Assembly (NCBI GenBank): GCA_902538445.1
Contig: CACBFE010000004.1
Coordinates: 1-64,000 of the forward strand
Source: an uncultured Pelagibacteraceae bacterium
GTDB lineage: Bacteria; Pseudomonadota; Alphaproteobacteria; Pelagibacterales; Pelagibacteraceae
Direction: 5' to 3'
DNA: 64,000 nucleotides
This document shows positions 37,361 to 45,614 of this stretch, one piece after another; within the stretch, counting starts at the first letter, position 1; every line of letters begins with the position of its first letter. The translations under genes were made by a program, and so were the position numbers. The notes under the pieces were generated by a model that was not told the origin of the DNA, ran no database searches, and saw nothing but the letters and a program-made list of their open reading frames with translations.

Positions 37361-38128
37361 CTAAAATTTTTTTCCACCTTCTAGATAAGCACACTTCTCA
37401 CAAGTTTTTTCAATTTTAGGAGGCTCATCAAGATTTAAAACATTTTTCATTTCAATTAACCTTTCTTCAATCCACGAAGTGTCTACACGGTATGGTATTA
37501 ATGTTGTTTTGAAATCTATTTTATTATCAAATTTATCATTTGATTTTTCTCCATTACAAACATAAAAAAATGTTTGATCCGAAACATCAAAATTCATTTT
37601 TCTTAAAATATGTACATATATATCCATTTGTAATTTATAACTTAGATGCCATTCAGCATCGAGATAGGAGGATACTGTTACAGGATAAGTAGAGGATTGA
37701 GCTTTATAATCTACAACAACTATCTTCTTTTCATTTAAATCAAACCAAAGATCATCAATTCCTCCGTGAATGATTAGATTAGTTTTTTCATCTAAATATG
37801 AAATTCCACCTTTTAAAGAATTTCTCCATGTATCTAAATCTTTATGCTGATAAGGAACAAAATTTAGATTATGTTTAATCATAATCGGATGAGGTTTTTG
37901 CTCTTTTCTATATTGATCAAACTCTTTTTTTAATAACTCATCTACAGCAACATTTAGAGCCCATCCAGGCATAGAAGGTTCTTTTAGGCCCTTAACTCGA
38001 TCTAGATAAAAACAACGTTTACAATTAAGAAAATTGAAAAATTTAGACCTACTTATTTTAAAAGGGGAGTTTGATTTTTTATCGTAAATGGATGTTTTTC
38101 TCGTTCTGAAAGATACAGCGTCTTTCAT
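37361..38128 (-). CDS. RecB-family PD-(D/E)XK nuclease with two CxxC pairs
   Basis: This 255-residue protein carries the RecB nuclease core: GGIDDLW (about 122-128), VVDYKAQ (138-144, catalytic Asp140 and Lys142) and QMDIY (167-171). Four cysteines are placed as CKRC (36-39) and CEKC (243-246), one pair before and one after the core, as in Cas4, AddB and Dna2 nucleases, where they bind a [4Fe-4S] cluster. No helicase or Cas genes are near. It starts one base from the gltX stop and likely shares its transcript, which may also carry lexA. The role is unknown; DNA repair or processing is inference from the family. Confidence 0.82.
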   Translation of the reverse strand: MKDAVSFRTRKTSIYDKKSNSPFKISRSKFFNFLNCKRCFYLDRVKGLKEPSMPGWALNVAVDELLKKEFDQYRKEQKPHPIMIKHNLNFVPYQHKDLDTWRNSLKGGISYLDEKTNLIIHGGIDDLWFDLNEKKIVVVDYKAQSSTYPVTVSSYLDAEWHLSYKLQMDIYVHILRKMNFDVSDQTFFYVCNGEKSNDKFDNKIDFKTTLIPYRVDTSWIEERLIEMKNVLNLDEPPKIEKTCEKCAYLEGGKKF

Positions 38129-39517
38129 TTAAATTTGTTTAAGCCTTTTAAGTACTTCGGTTTTATCTAAAGATAAAATAACATCATATAGACCTGGCCC
38201 AAATCTTGAGCCCACTAGCGCTATTCTTAGAGGCTGACCCACACCTTTAAAATTTGTCTTATGTTTATTTATTAAGGATTTAATTATAGGTTCTAAAACT
38301 TCTCTAGATAAAGAGGATAGTTTTCCATATTCACTAATAAAGTCATTAATTACCTTTTTTGATAAATCATCAATTAATTTTTTATCATCTGCACCAATCT
38401 CAATTTTATCATTAATTATATATTGAGCGTTATTCCAAATATCCTCTAGAGTTTTTGCTTTATTCTTTAAAAAACTCATTGATTTTAAAAGAACATGCTC
38501 TTTTGTTTGATCAATAGATTTTTTGTATTTAGAAACATATTCTTTGAAGAAATAAAAAAGATCTTTTTCATCTATTGTCTTTATGTATGTTTCATTTATT
38601 GAATAAATCCTATTTATATCAAGTTTTGAAGGTGATTTACCGACGCCACTTAAATCAAATAAATCAATGCTTTCTTGCTTAGTAAAAATCTCTTTATCTT
38701 TGTAAGACCATCCTAATCTTAATAAATAATTCCTTAAGGCATCTGAAATAATTCCAATTTTAACATAATCTTCAAGAGTAGATGCATTATCTCTTTTAGA
38801 TAATTTTTTTCCTTGTTCACTATGAATTAATGGAATATGAGCAAAGTTTGGCACATCCCAACCCATTGCGTCATAGATTTGTTTTTGTTTAAAAGAATTA
38901 ATCATATGATCATCTCCTCTAATTACATGGGTTATTTTCATCTCGTGATCATCAACTGTCGCTGATAATTGATATGTTGGTGATTTATCTTTTCTTATTA
39001 TTACAAAATCTTCAATTGTAGAATTTGATATATTTCTTTGTCCTTGAACTAAATCATTTATAATCGTATTTCCTGAAATTTTACTCTTAAATCTAATTAC
39101 CGGTTTAACACCATCTGGGATTTTAAGGTCTTTAGGATCTCTCCATTTTCTATTATAAACATAAGGTATACCTTGTTTTTTACACTTCTCTTTTTGTTCA
39201 TTTATTTCTTCTTCAGAACAGTAACATTCATAAGCAAAACCTTTTTTAATAAGCTCTTCAGCAACCGCAACATGTTTATTAATGTTTTTTGATTGAATGT
39301 ATTCTTCACCATCATGTTCAATACCAAGCCAAGATAATGAAGAAATAATTTGTTTTTTAAATTCATCTTTTGATCGTTCTTTGTCTGTATCTTCAATTCT
39401 TAAAAAATATTTGCCTTTATTTTTTTTAGCCAAAAGCCAATTAAATAAAGCTGTTCGAACACCACCAATATGAAGAGGCCCAGTAGGAGAGGGCGCAAAC
39501 CTACAATTAAAAGACAT
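38129..39517 (-). CDS. gltX: Glutamyl-tRNA synthetase
   Basis: This 462-residue class I synthetase charges tRNA-Glu and feeds both translation and tetrapyrrole synthesis. The HIGH-type motif is PSPTGPLHIGG (9-19) and the KMSKS-type motif is KLSKR (238-242), with the usual anticodon-binding domain to the end. It lies between lexA and the nuclease gene, 19 bp downstream of lexA. The lexA-gltX neighbourhood is common in Alphaproteobacteria, usually with a comEC gene between; none is here. Confidence 0.97.
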   Translation of the reverse strand: MSFNCRFAPSPTGPLHIGGVRTALFNWLLAKKNKGKYFLRIEDTDKERSKDEFKKQIISSLSWLGIEHDGEEYIQSKNINKHVAVAEELIKKGFAYECYCSEEEINEQKEKCKKQGIPYVYNRKWRDPKDLKIPDGVKPVIRFKSKISGNTIINDLVQGQRNISNSTIEDFVIIRKDKSPTYQLSATVDDHEMKITHVIRGDDHMINSFKQKQIYDAMGWDVPNFAHIPLIHSEQGKKLSKRDNASTLEDYVKIGIISDALRNYLLRLGWSYKDKEIFTKQESIDLFDLSGVGKSPSKLDINRIYSINETYIKTIDEKDLFYFFKEYVSKYKKSIDQTKEHVLLKSMSFLKNKAKTLEDIWNNAQYIINDKIEIGADDKKLIDDLSKKVINDFISEYGKLSSLSREVLEPIIKSLINKHKTNFKGVGQPLRIALVGSRFGPGLYDVILSLDKTEVLKRLKQI

Positions 39518-39536
39518 TTCTATTAATTAGACTATT

Positions 39537-40211
39537 TTAGTGAAAGTTTCTATACAAAGAAACAAGTTTACCTTGAATTTTTATTCTATTAGCAGCGTAG
39601 ATTTTTGTACCGTAGTTTCTATTTGCAGCTTCTAGAGCAATAGTGTTTCCTTTTTTTCTAACTCTTTTTAAAGTTGCTTCCTGGTCATCAATTAAAACGA
39701 CTGCAATCTGACCATTATCTACATTTGAAGTTTTCTTAACAATTACTGTATCACCATCATTGATGCCAGCTTCAATCATTGAGTCACCTTTTACTTTTAG
39801 TCCGTAATGCTCACCATTATTTTGTAAATCTTCAGGTAAAGCCACTCTATCAACTTCTTGTTGAATTGCTTCTATGGGAGTTCCTGCTGCAATACTTCCC
39901 AAAACTGATACATCAGTTGATTTTGTTTTTTCTTTATCTAATCCACCTTTAATAACGCTTGGTGTGAAAGTATTAAAAATATCATTAGCACTTGCATTTT
40001 CTGGCAATTTAACAACCTCTAAAGCTCTTGCTTTATGAGCTAATCTTTTTACAAATCCTCGCTCTTCTAAAGCTGAAATTAATCTATGAATTCCTGATTT
40101 CGACTTAAGGTTGAGTGAATTTTTCATCTCTTCATATGAAGGAGAAATACCAGAAGATCTAATCTTCTTATTAATGAATATTAGTAAGTTTTTTTGTTTT
40201 TTTGTAAGCAT
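39537..40211 (-). CDS. lexA: LexA repressor (SOS regulator)
   Basis: The protein has 224 residues from the ATG at 40211. An in-frame ATG at 40229 is less likely because GAGG sits 8 bp before the inner start and homology starts with MLTKKQ. A winged-helix DNA-binding domain (about 1-70) is followed by the S24 autoprotease domain. The cleavage site is Ala109-Gly110 in SIAAGTP, and the catalytic dyad is Ser144 (GDSM) and Lys182 (TLKRV). A LexA box of the alphaproteobacterial type lies just upstream, so it autoregulates. It follows trpC in the same direction. Confidence 0.96.
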   Translation of the reverse strand: MLTKKQKNLLIFINKKIRSSGISPSYEEMKNSLNLKSKSGIHRLISALEERGFVKRLAHKARALEVVKLPENASANDIFNTFTPSVIKGGLDKEKTKSTDVSVLGSIAAGTPIEAIQQEVDRVALPEDLQNNGEHYGLKVKGDSMIEAGINDGDTVIVKKTSNVDNGQIAVVLIDDQEATLKRVRKKGNTIALEAANRNYGTKIYAANRIKIQGKLVSLYRNFH

Positions 40212-40233
40212 AGAACAAACCTCGTACATCTAT

Positions 40234-40248
40234 GTTCTATAAAAGTTC
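40234..40248 (-). promoter_or_regulatory. LexA operator (SOS box) upstream of lexA
   Basis: GTTC-TATAAAA-GTTC occupies exactly 15 bases and matches the alphaproteobacterial LexA consensus GTTCN7GTTC (on the minus strand GAACN7GAAC). It is 23 bp from the lexA start codon. It overlaps a candidate minus-strand -10 element (TATAGA, 40241-40236) whose -35 (TTGTAA) is at 40262-40257, so LexA bound here would block the promoter. Confidence 0.85.
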
Positions 40249-40262
40249 TATTTAAATTACAA
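40236..40262 (-). promoter_or_regulatory. Candidate lexA promoter
   Basis: On the minus strand TTGTAA (40262-40257) and TATAGA (40241-40236) are separated by 15 bp, or 16 bp if the -10 is read as ATAGAA. Both fit a sigma-70 type promoter with a slightly short spacer. The overlap with the LexA box supports it. It would start transcription about 15-20 bp before the lexA ATG. Confidence 0.45.
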
Positions 40263-40281
40263 CTTTAAATAAGCCCTTATT

Positions 40282-41076
40282 TTATTGAATTATTTGAGTA
40301 AATTTTTTCAATAAATCAGCAGGATTGTCGGATTTTAAAAGTGATTCACCTATTAGAAAATTTTTTATACCTGTCTTTTGATAAATATATTTGGCATCGG
40401 TTTCATTCTTAATTCCACTTTCTGAAATGATAGGGCCTTTATGTTCTTTTAAAGTTTCAAAAATAGAAATCGTATTATTAATAGAAATGTTTAATGTTTT
40501 TAAATTTCTATTATTAATCCCAATTAAAGCATTTTCGTATTTTAAGGCATTTTCAGCTTCTTTGTTATCGTGCACTTCAACTATCACTGAAAGTTTATGT
40601 CTTATTGCTTCAGCATAAATTTCATCTGCTAGTTTAGTATCTAAAGCGGCAACTATGATCAAAATACAATCACTACCATAACTTTTAGATAAAGCGATTT
40701 GGTAAGGATCAATAAAAAAATCTTTAGCTAAAACCGGAATTTTAAACTTATTTTTAATATCTCTTATATAATCAAGTTTTCCAAGAAAGTGTTTTTCTTC
40801 AGTTAAAACTGAAAGACAAGTAGCTCCATTATCTACGTACATTTTTGCAATATTTAAATGATTAAAATCTTTCACTAATTCTCCTGCAGAAGGGCTTGCT
40901 TTTTTTATCTCTGTTATTAGCGATGCTCTTTTATTATTAGCTATAACTTCTTTAAAATCTAAGAAGTTATTTAAAGATTTAATTGTATTTTCAATTGAAT
41001 CTAAAGAATTTGTCTTCTTAATACTTTTCAAGGAATCTCTTTTATCTTCAATGATTTTGTCTAGAATATTGGTCAT
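40282..41076 (-). CDS. trpC: Indole-3-glycerol phosphate synthase
   Basis: This 264-residue TIM-barrel enzyme of tryptophan synthesis closes the indole ring. Key stretches are LITEIKKASPSAG (about 52-64, catalytic Lys), ATCLSVLTEEKHFLG, VLAKDFFIDPYQI (catalytic Lys), GINNRNLKTL (Asn) and ISESGIK (Glu and Ser). It is monofunctional, without a fused TrpF. ATG overlaps the trpD stop by one base. trpF, trpB and trpA are not in the window. Confidence 0.96.
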   Translation of the reverse strand: MTNILDKIIEDKRDSLKSIKKTNSLDSIENTIKSLNNFLDFKEVIANNKRASLITEIKKASPSAGELVKDFNHLNIAKMYVDNGATCLSVLTEEKHFLGKLDYIRDIKNKFKIPVLAKDFFIDPYQIALSKSYGSDCILIIVAALDTKLADEIYAEAIRHKLSVIVEVHDNKEAENALKYENALIGINNRNLKTLNISINNTISIFETLKEHKGPIISESGIKNETDAKYIYQKTGIKNFLIGESLLKSDNPADLLKKFTQIIQ

Positions 41077-42071
41077 TATTTCGATTGTAATTTTGTCAAA
41101 TGCTCAAAAACTTTACCAGAACTTAGATGTTTAGTAGCGTTATCGAAAGCATTTTTAAAATTATTTTCTTTTCCTGAAACAATTAATCCTGCAGCAGCAT
41201 TTAAAGCTACGGATTGCGAGAATTCATTAGAGGTCCCTTTATAAATATCTATAATTTTCTCAGCGTTGTATTCTGCATTTTTTCCTTTTAAATTTTCTTT
41301 ATAACCCCCATTAATACCAAGATCTTTCGGCTTGATTGAAAATTCGTTAATTTTACCATTTTTTAATTCAACAATATTAGTTTTTGCAAAAGGCGAAATT
41401 TCATCCATTCCATCTTCACTATGAACAATATAAGCGTGCACAACATTATTTTCTTTCAAAGCCTCAGCAAAAGGTTTCATCCATTTTTTATCAAAAACAC
41501 CTATAACTTGCCTTTTAACTTGGGCTGGGCTACTTAAAGGGCCAATTAAATTAAAAATTGTTTTCTTACCCATTTTTTTTCTAGCAGGACCAACATGTTT
41601 CATGGCTGAGTGATAATTTGGAGCAAACATAAAAGCAAAATTAAAATTTTTGATACTTTCTTCAGCTTCATTTGGTTTTAAATTTATATTAATTTTTAAA
41701 GCTTCCAAAACATCTGCAGAACCACAGTTAGATGAAACAGCTTTATTGCCATGTTTTGCTATTTTAACTCCCATACTAGCTAAAACAATTGCAGCAGCTG
41801 TTGAAATATTTAAGGAATTTTGACCGTCTCCGCCAGTTCCACAAGTATCAATGGTGAGTGGGTCACAAGAAACTTTTGTTGCTTTATCTCTCAAAACAAA
41901 AATACCACCGGCTAATTCATCTTTTGTTTCACCTTTTTTTATTAAGGCCTCTAAAATTTCAATAATTTGACTTTCCTCATGTTTGCCTTCCATTAAGTTT
42001 GAAAATAGTAATTTGCTCTCCTCAAATGAAAGGTTTTGACCTTGTTTTAATTTAGCTGCTATATCAGACAT
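41076..42071 (-). CDS. trpD: Anthranilate phosphoribosyltransferase
   Basis: This 331-residue enzyme transfers ribose-5-phosphate to anthranilate. The PRPP-binding loop is DTCGTGGDGQNSLNISTAAA (about 76-95), and KHGNKAVSSNCGSADVLEA binds substrate. The protein is not fused to trpG, unlike in E. coli. It lies 1 bp downstream of trpG and overlaps trpC by one base. Confidence 0.97.
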   Translation of the reverse strand: MSDIAAKLKQGQNLSFEESKLLFSNLMEGKHEESQIIEILEALIKKGETKDELAGGIFVLRDKATKVSCDPLTIDTCGTGGDGQNSLNISTAAAIVLASMGVKIAKHGNKAVSSNCGSADVLEALKININLKPNEAEESIKNFNFAFMFAPNYHSAMKHVGPARKKMGKKTIFNLIGPLSSPAQVKRQVIGVFDKKWMKPFAEALKENNVVHAYIVHSEDGMDEISPFAKTNIVELKNGKINEFSIKPKDLGINGGYKENLKGKNAEYNAEKIIDIYKGTSNEFSQSVALNAAAGLIVSGKENNFKNAFDNATKHLSSGKVFEHLTKLQSK

Positions 42072-42072
42072 A

Positions 42073-42639
42073 TTAATTAGTGATAAAATTTTTAATTAAT
42101 TTCATACCCATTTTAGTACTTATACTCTCAGGATGAAACTGAAACCCGTGAATATCATAATCTTTATGCATCAACCCCATAATTGTCTTATTTTTAGTTT
42201 CTGCAGTAATTATCAAGTCTTTTGGGAATTTTTTGCGGTCTACCACAAGGCTGTGATATCTCGTAGCTTCAAAATTTTTTTGGATATTTTTAAATAAACC
42301 TATTCTTTGATGTTTTATTTTACTTGTTTTTCCATGCATTAAATTCTTAGCTCTAACGATTTTTCCACCAAATACTTGGCCAATAATTTGGTGACCTAAA
42401 CAGACTCCAAGAATAGGTACTTTTTTATAAACCTCTTTAACAATTTTTAAACAATTACCAGCTTGGCTTGGATTACCTGGGCCAGGTGAAATAACAATTT
42501 TATGGTATTTTTTTCTTAAAATTGTTTTTCCATCAATTTTATCATTTCTTACAACATCAATATTTTTTTTAAAATTTGATATATAATGATACAAATTGTA
42601 AGTAAAACTATCGTAGTTATCTATTAGTAAAATTTTCAT
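42073..42639 (-). CDS. trpG: Anthranilate synthase component II (glutamine amidotransferase)
   Basis: This 188-residue class I glutamine amidotransferase supplies ammonia to TrpE. The nucleophile is Cys80 in LGVCLGHQ, and the His/Glu pair lies in FQFHPESI near residue 170. SPGPGNPSQAG forms the oxyanion region. In some bacteria this subunit also serves aminodeoxychorismate synthase (PabA); its operon position favours TrpG, but dual use cannot be excluded. It directly abuts trpE. Confidence 0.94.
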   Translation of the reverse strand: MKILLIDNYDSFTYNLYHYISNFKKNIDVVRNDKIDGKTILRKKYHKIVISPGPGNPSQAGNCLKIVKEVYKKVPILGVCLGHQIIGQVFGGKIVRAKNLMHGKTSKIKHQRIGLFKNIQKNFEATRYHSLVVDRKKFPKDLIITAETKNKTIMGLMHKDYDIHGFQFHPESISTKMGMKLIKNFITN

Positions 42640-44097
42640 TTAATCTACAGCTCTCATTAATGCTTTAGCTTTATTTACTGTTTCAGTATACTCTCTTTCA
42701 GGTTTGCTATCCGCAACCACACCAGCACCAGCCTGTACATAAAATTTCTTATTTTTTATTAAGGCCGTCCTTAAAGCTATACATGTATCAAATTCTCCAT
42801 TAGGGGTGAAATAACCAATGCCACCTGCGTATAATTTTCTTTTATTTTTTTCTAATTCATCAATTATTTCCATAGCTCTTATTTTAGGGGCGCCACTTAC
42901 TGTACCAGCAGGAAAGCCAGATAATAAAGTCTCAAATAATGAGAATTTATTATTAAATCTTCCTAAAACATTGGAAACAATATGCATTACATGAGAGTAT
43001 TTTTCGACTTTAAACTTTTCAGTTACTTTGACAGTATTTACTTTAGAAACTTTACCCACGTCATTTCTTCCAAGATCTAATAACATTAAATGTTCAGCTA
43101 ATTCTTTTTTATCTTTAAGGAGATCTAACTCATATTTTTTATCCTCTTTACTATTTTTTCCTCTTGGCCTTGTTCCAGCGATAGGTCTAATTGTTACATT
43201 TCCATCTCTAAGTCTGACTAATATCTCTGGGCTGCTACCTAGTATGTTAAAATCTTTATAATTAAAATAAAACATAAATGGTGAGGGATTTGATTTCCTT
43301 AAATGGTTATAAATTTCTATGGGTGTTTTATTTATTTTTCTCTCAAATCTTTGACTTAAAACAACTTGAAAAACATCTCCTTTTTCAATGTAAGCTTTTG
43401 CCTTTTTTACAAGTGATTTAAATTTTTCTTTAGGAGTATTTGATTTAATTAGACTTTTGTTTGGTCTAAATGTGAACTGTTCAGGAAGCTTTATATTTTC
43501 GAAATCCTCATATGAATTAAATCGCTTATTAATCGCACGATATTCTTTCTCATAATTTTTAATTTTTATATCTGAATAAACATTTTCTATGTAAAAAATT
43601 TTTTTTTTAATGTTGTCATAAATAATTAAATTTTTAGGCCTAGATAGCCTAACATCAGGTATTTTGAGATCATCAAAACAATTGTTTGGTATCTTTTCTA
43701 TGTAACGAATAACATCATAAGAAAAATAACCAACAAGCATGGAAGACATTGAAGGTAATTGTTTTGGTATTTTAATTTTAAATTCCTGAATTAACTTATT
43801 AATATATTTTAACGGGTCAGATTTAATTTTAGTTTTTTTACCTGATCTATTAATTGTAATTATATTTTTATTAATATCCCATGTTTTATCAGGATTTAAT
43901 CCAATGATAGTGTAACGACCTTTAATTATCCCTTTTTCGACTGACTCAAAAATAAAGCTGTTTTTTTCAGCTAAAAGAAATCTAAACAAGTTTTCAACTT
44001 TATAATATTGATTAAGAGATCTCGTTCTAAATAAAATTTGATGTTTTTTTTTAGAATGATTATTTTTAAATTCTTTTAAACTTAAATTTAACTTCAT
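42640..44097 (-). CDS. trpE: Anthranilate synthase component I
   Basis: This 485-residue chorismate-utilising enzyme makes anthranilate with TrpG. C-terminal core motifs are PIAGTRPRGKN, GRNDVGKVSK, and AGTVSGAPKIRAMEII. The N-terminal domain includes SMLVGYFSYDVIRYIE. The LLES-type feedback element, usually LLESAD near the N-terminus, reads here as FIFESVEKG, so tryptophan inhibition may differ (inference). No trp leader peptide or attenuator precedes it because the ppiD gene overlaps it by 4 bp. Confidence 0.95.
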   Translation of the reverse strand: MKLNLSLKEFKNNHSKKKHQILFRTRSLNQYYKVENLFRFLLAEKNSFIFESVEKGIIKGRYTIIGLNPDKTWDINKNIITINRSGKKTKIKSDPLKYINKLIQEFKIKIPKQLPSMSSMLVGYFSYDVIRYIEKIPNNCFDDLKIPDVRLSRPKNLIIYDNIKKKIFYIENVYSDIKIKNYEKEYRAINKRFNSYEDFENIKLPEQFTFRPNKSLIKSNTPKEKFKSLVKKAKAYIEKGDVFQVVLSQRFERKINKTPIEIYNHLRKSNPSPFMFYFNYKDFNILGSSPEILVRLRDGNVTIRPIAGTRPRGKNSKEDKKYELDLLKDKKELAEHLMLLDLGRNDVGKVSKVNTVKVTEKFKVEKYSHVMHIVSNVLGRFNNKFSLFETLLSGFPAGTVSGAPKIRAMEIIDELEKNKRKLYAGGIGYFTPNGEFDTCIALRTALIKNKKFYVQAGAGVVADSKPEREYTETVNKAKALMRAVD

Positions 44098-45551
44098 TGA
44101 AATGAATTTTTAACTCGATCAATAGTTCTTTGATTAATCTCAACCTTGTACTTTTGATTAGCATTCTCATCGTATGATTGGTATATTTTATTAATTAAGT
44201 TTAAACGTGCTTTAGCTTCATATTGTTCAAATTCGTTACCATTTTTATTTAGTTTTTTATATTCAGTTTTTTTGGTCGATATTAAAAAACTTTTTGTGAG
44301 TGTACTATTTGTAATTAAATTAATATCTCCATCTTGTGTTAAAAAAATTCTTTTAATCAAGCCTTCGTTAAAAACATCATTTTGTTTTAAATTATTTATT
44401 TTATAATCTTTAATTTCTAATCCATTATCATCAGCAAATTTTTTATAATTGTTACCATCAAAAGAACCTAAGCTTATATCTTTAGCTAATGATGTATTTG
44501 TCTCAATTTTTTCCTTAAAGTTTAATTGAGCATTGAGTGCTTCTAAAACCTCAGGATCATTCATCGGTCTATTCTTTTTTTCTTCATCTTTTATCTCTGC
44601 TAAATAATATTTACCTTCAATATTAATTACTTCAGGAGATTGAGGTATCTTAATATTATAAATCTTTTTAAAAAGGTTATCTGGTAAATTTTCTATTTTA
44701 ATTTTTTTCTCGTTTTCTTTTTTTGCATTTATTTTGTTGAACTCTATAATTCTTAAATTATTTGTTTTTGCGGCTTCTTCAAAAGACTGTCCGTCTAAGA
44801 CATTATTTTCAATAATATCTAATTGTTTAAAAAAACTCTCATTATACCCTTTACCACCACTAATTAATTCAGGTTTAATTTCCGCGTATCTAATTGATTT
44901 AAGCTCAGTAAAAAATACATTTTTATTTCTTTCATACAATTCTTTAATACTCTCTTTCGATGGTTTATTTTTTGAGTGATATTTATCTAAATCTATGTAT
45001 TGAATTGTTTTTGTTTGATTTTCTTTTCTAAATTCTTTTTCTACTAAAATTTCAGGTATAACTATCCCTCCCGCCAAAGAACTTAAAAACTGTCTTCTTT
45101 TTTCTTGTTCAACAATATTATTTTCAAATTGAGGAGCTGTTATTGCACTCTTTATTAAAAATTTTTCATACTCAGTTCTTGAAAATTCATTATCTTTAAA
45201 AAATGATTTATCATTTTTAATTATATTTCTTAGGGCACTATCTGTTATCTCAATACCAAGTTTTTCAATTTCTAATGACATTACTTTTTTTCCGATATAA
45301 TCAGATAAAATTTGTTCAACAAGATCTGTTTTTGATAAATTTTTTATCTGCTCGTTATTTAGATTAAGTCGATTAATATAGTTAATAAATTCTTGTGTAC
45401 TAATTTTATTAGAGTCAACCGTCGCAATCACATTTTGATTTCCACCTCTAAAAACGTCACCCATCCCCCAGAATACAAATGGTAGAATAATTATGCCCAC
45501 CAGAAGCTTAATAAAAAAAGATTTTGATAATTTTCCTATTGATGTTGCCAT
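44094..45551 (-). CDS. ppiD: PpiD/SurA-like membrane-anchored periplasmic foldase
   Basis: The protein has 485 residues with one N-terminal transmembrane helix (about 12-29), followed by a periplasmic chaperone-like domain with NVIATVDSNKISTQEFINYI. The long remainder contains a weak parvulin-like central region and a Lys/Glu-rich tail. PpiD-type proteins bind emerging periplasmic and outer-membrane proteins at the translocon. A PpiD/SurA gene before trpE is a recognised alphaproteobacterial order. Parvulin catalytic residues are not convincingly conserved, so it may be a chaperone only. Confidence 0.82.
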   Translation of the reverse strand: MATSIGKLSKSFFIKLLVGIIILPFVFWGMGDVFRGGNQNVIATVDSNKISTQEFINYINRLNLNNEQIKNLSKTDLVEQILSDYIGKKVMSLEIEKLGIEITDSALRNIIKNDKSFFKDNEFSRTEYEKFLIKSAITAPQFENNIVEQEKRRQFLSSLAGGIVIPEILVEKEFRKENQTKTIQYIDLDKYHSKNKPSKESIKELYERNKNVFFTELKSIRYAEIKPELISGGKGYNESFFKQLDIIENNVLDGQSFEEAAKTNNLRIIEFNKINAKKENEKKIKIENLPDNLFKKIYNIKIPQSPEVINIEGKYYLAEIKDEEKKNRPMNDPEVLEALNAQLNFKEKIETNTSLAKDISLGSFDGNNYKKFADDNGLEIKDYKINNLKQNDVFNEGLIKRIFLTQDGDINLITNSTLTKSFLISTKKTEYKKLNKNGNEFEQYEAKARLNLINKIYQSYDENANQKYKVEINQRTIDRVKNSFQ

Positions 45552-45614
45552 TATATTAATTTATTAAATTCAATTTTATACACCTATAGATTAAAATTTT
45601 AACTAAGGCAAATT
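45552..45614. promoter_or_regulatory. 63-bp divergent promoter region between ppiD and tpiA
   Basis: This is the only space between two divergent operons. It is nearly all A and T. Plausible -10-like segments exist on each strand (TATAGATTA on plus, TATAAAATT on minus), but I cannot pick a firm pair of elements. Both the ppiD-trp and the tpiA-secG transcripts must start here or close by. Confidence 0.4.

Noticed and set aside
40212-40229. Earlier ATG start for lexA
   Set aside because: It lies close to the predicted transcription start and lacks a ribosome-binding sequence; the ATG at 40211 has GAGG at a good distance.
40267-40282. Hairpin AAATAA-GCCC-TTATTT after trpC as terminator
   Set aside because: On the minus strand no U-run follows it and the stem is all A-T; it is too weak to call.
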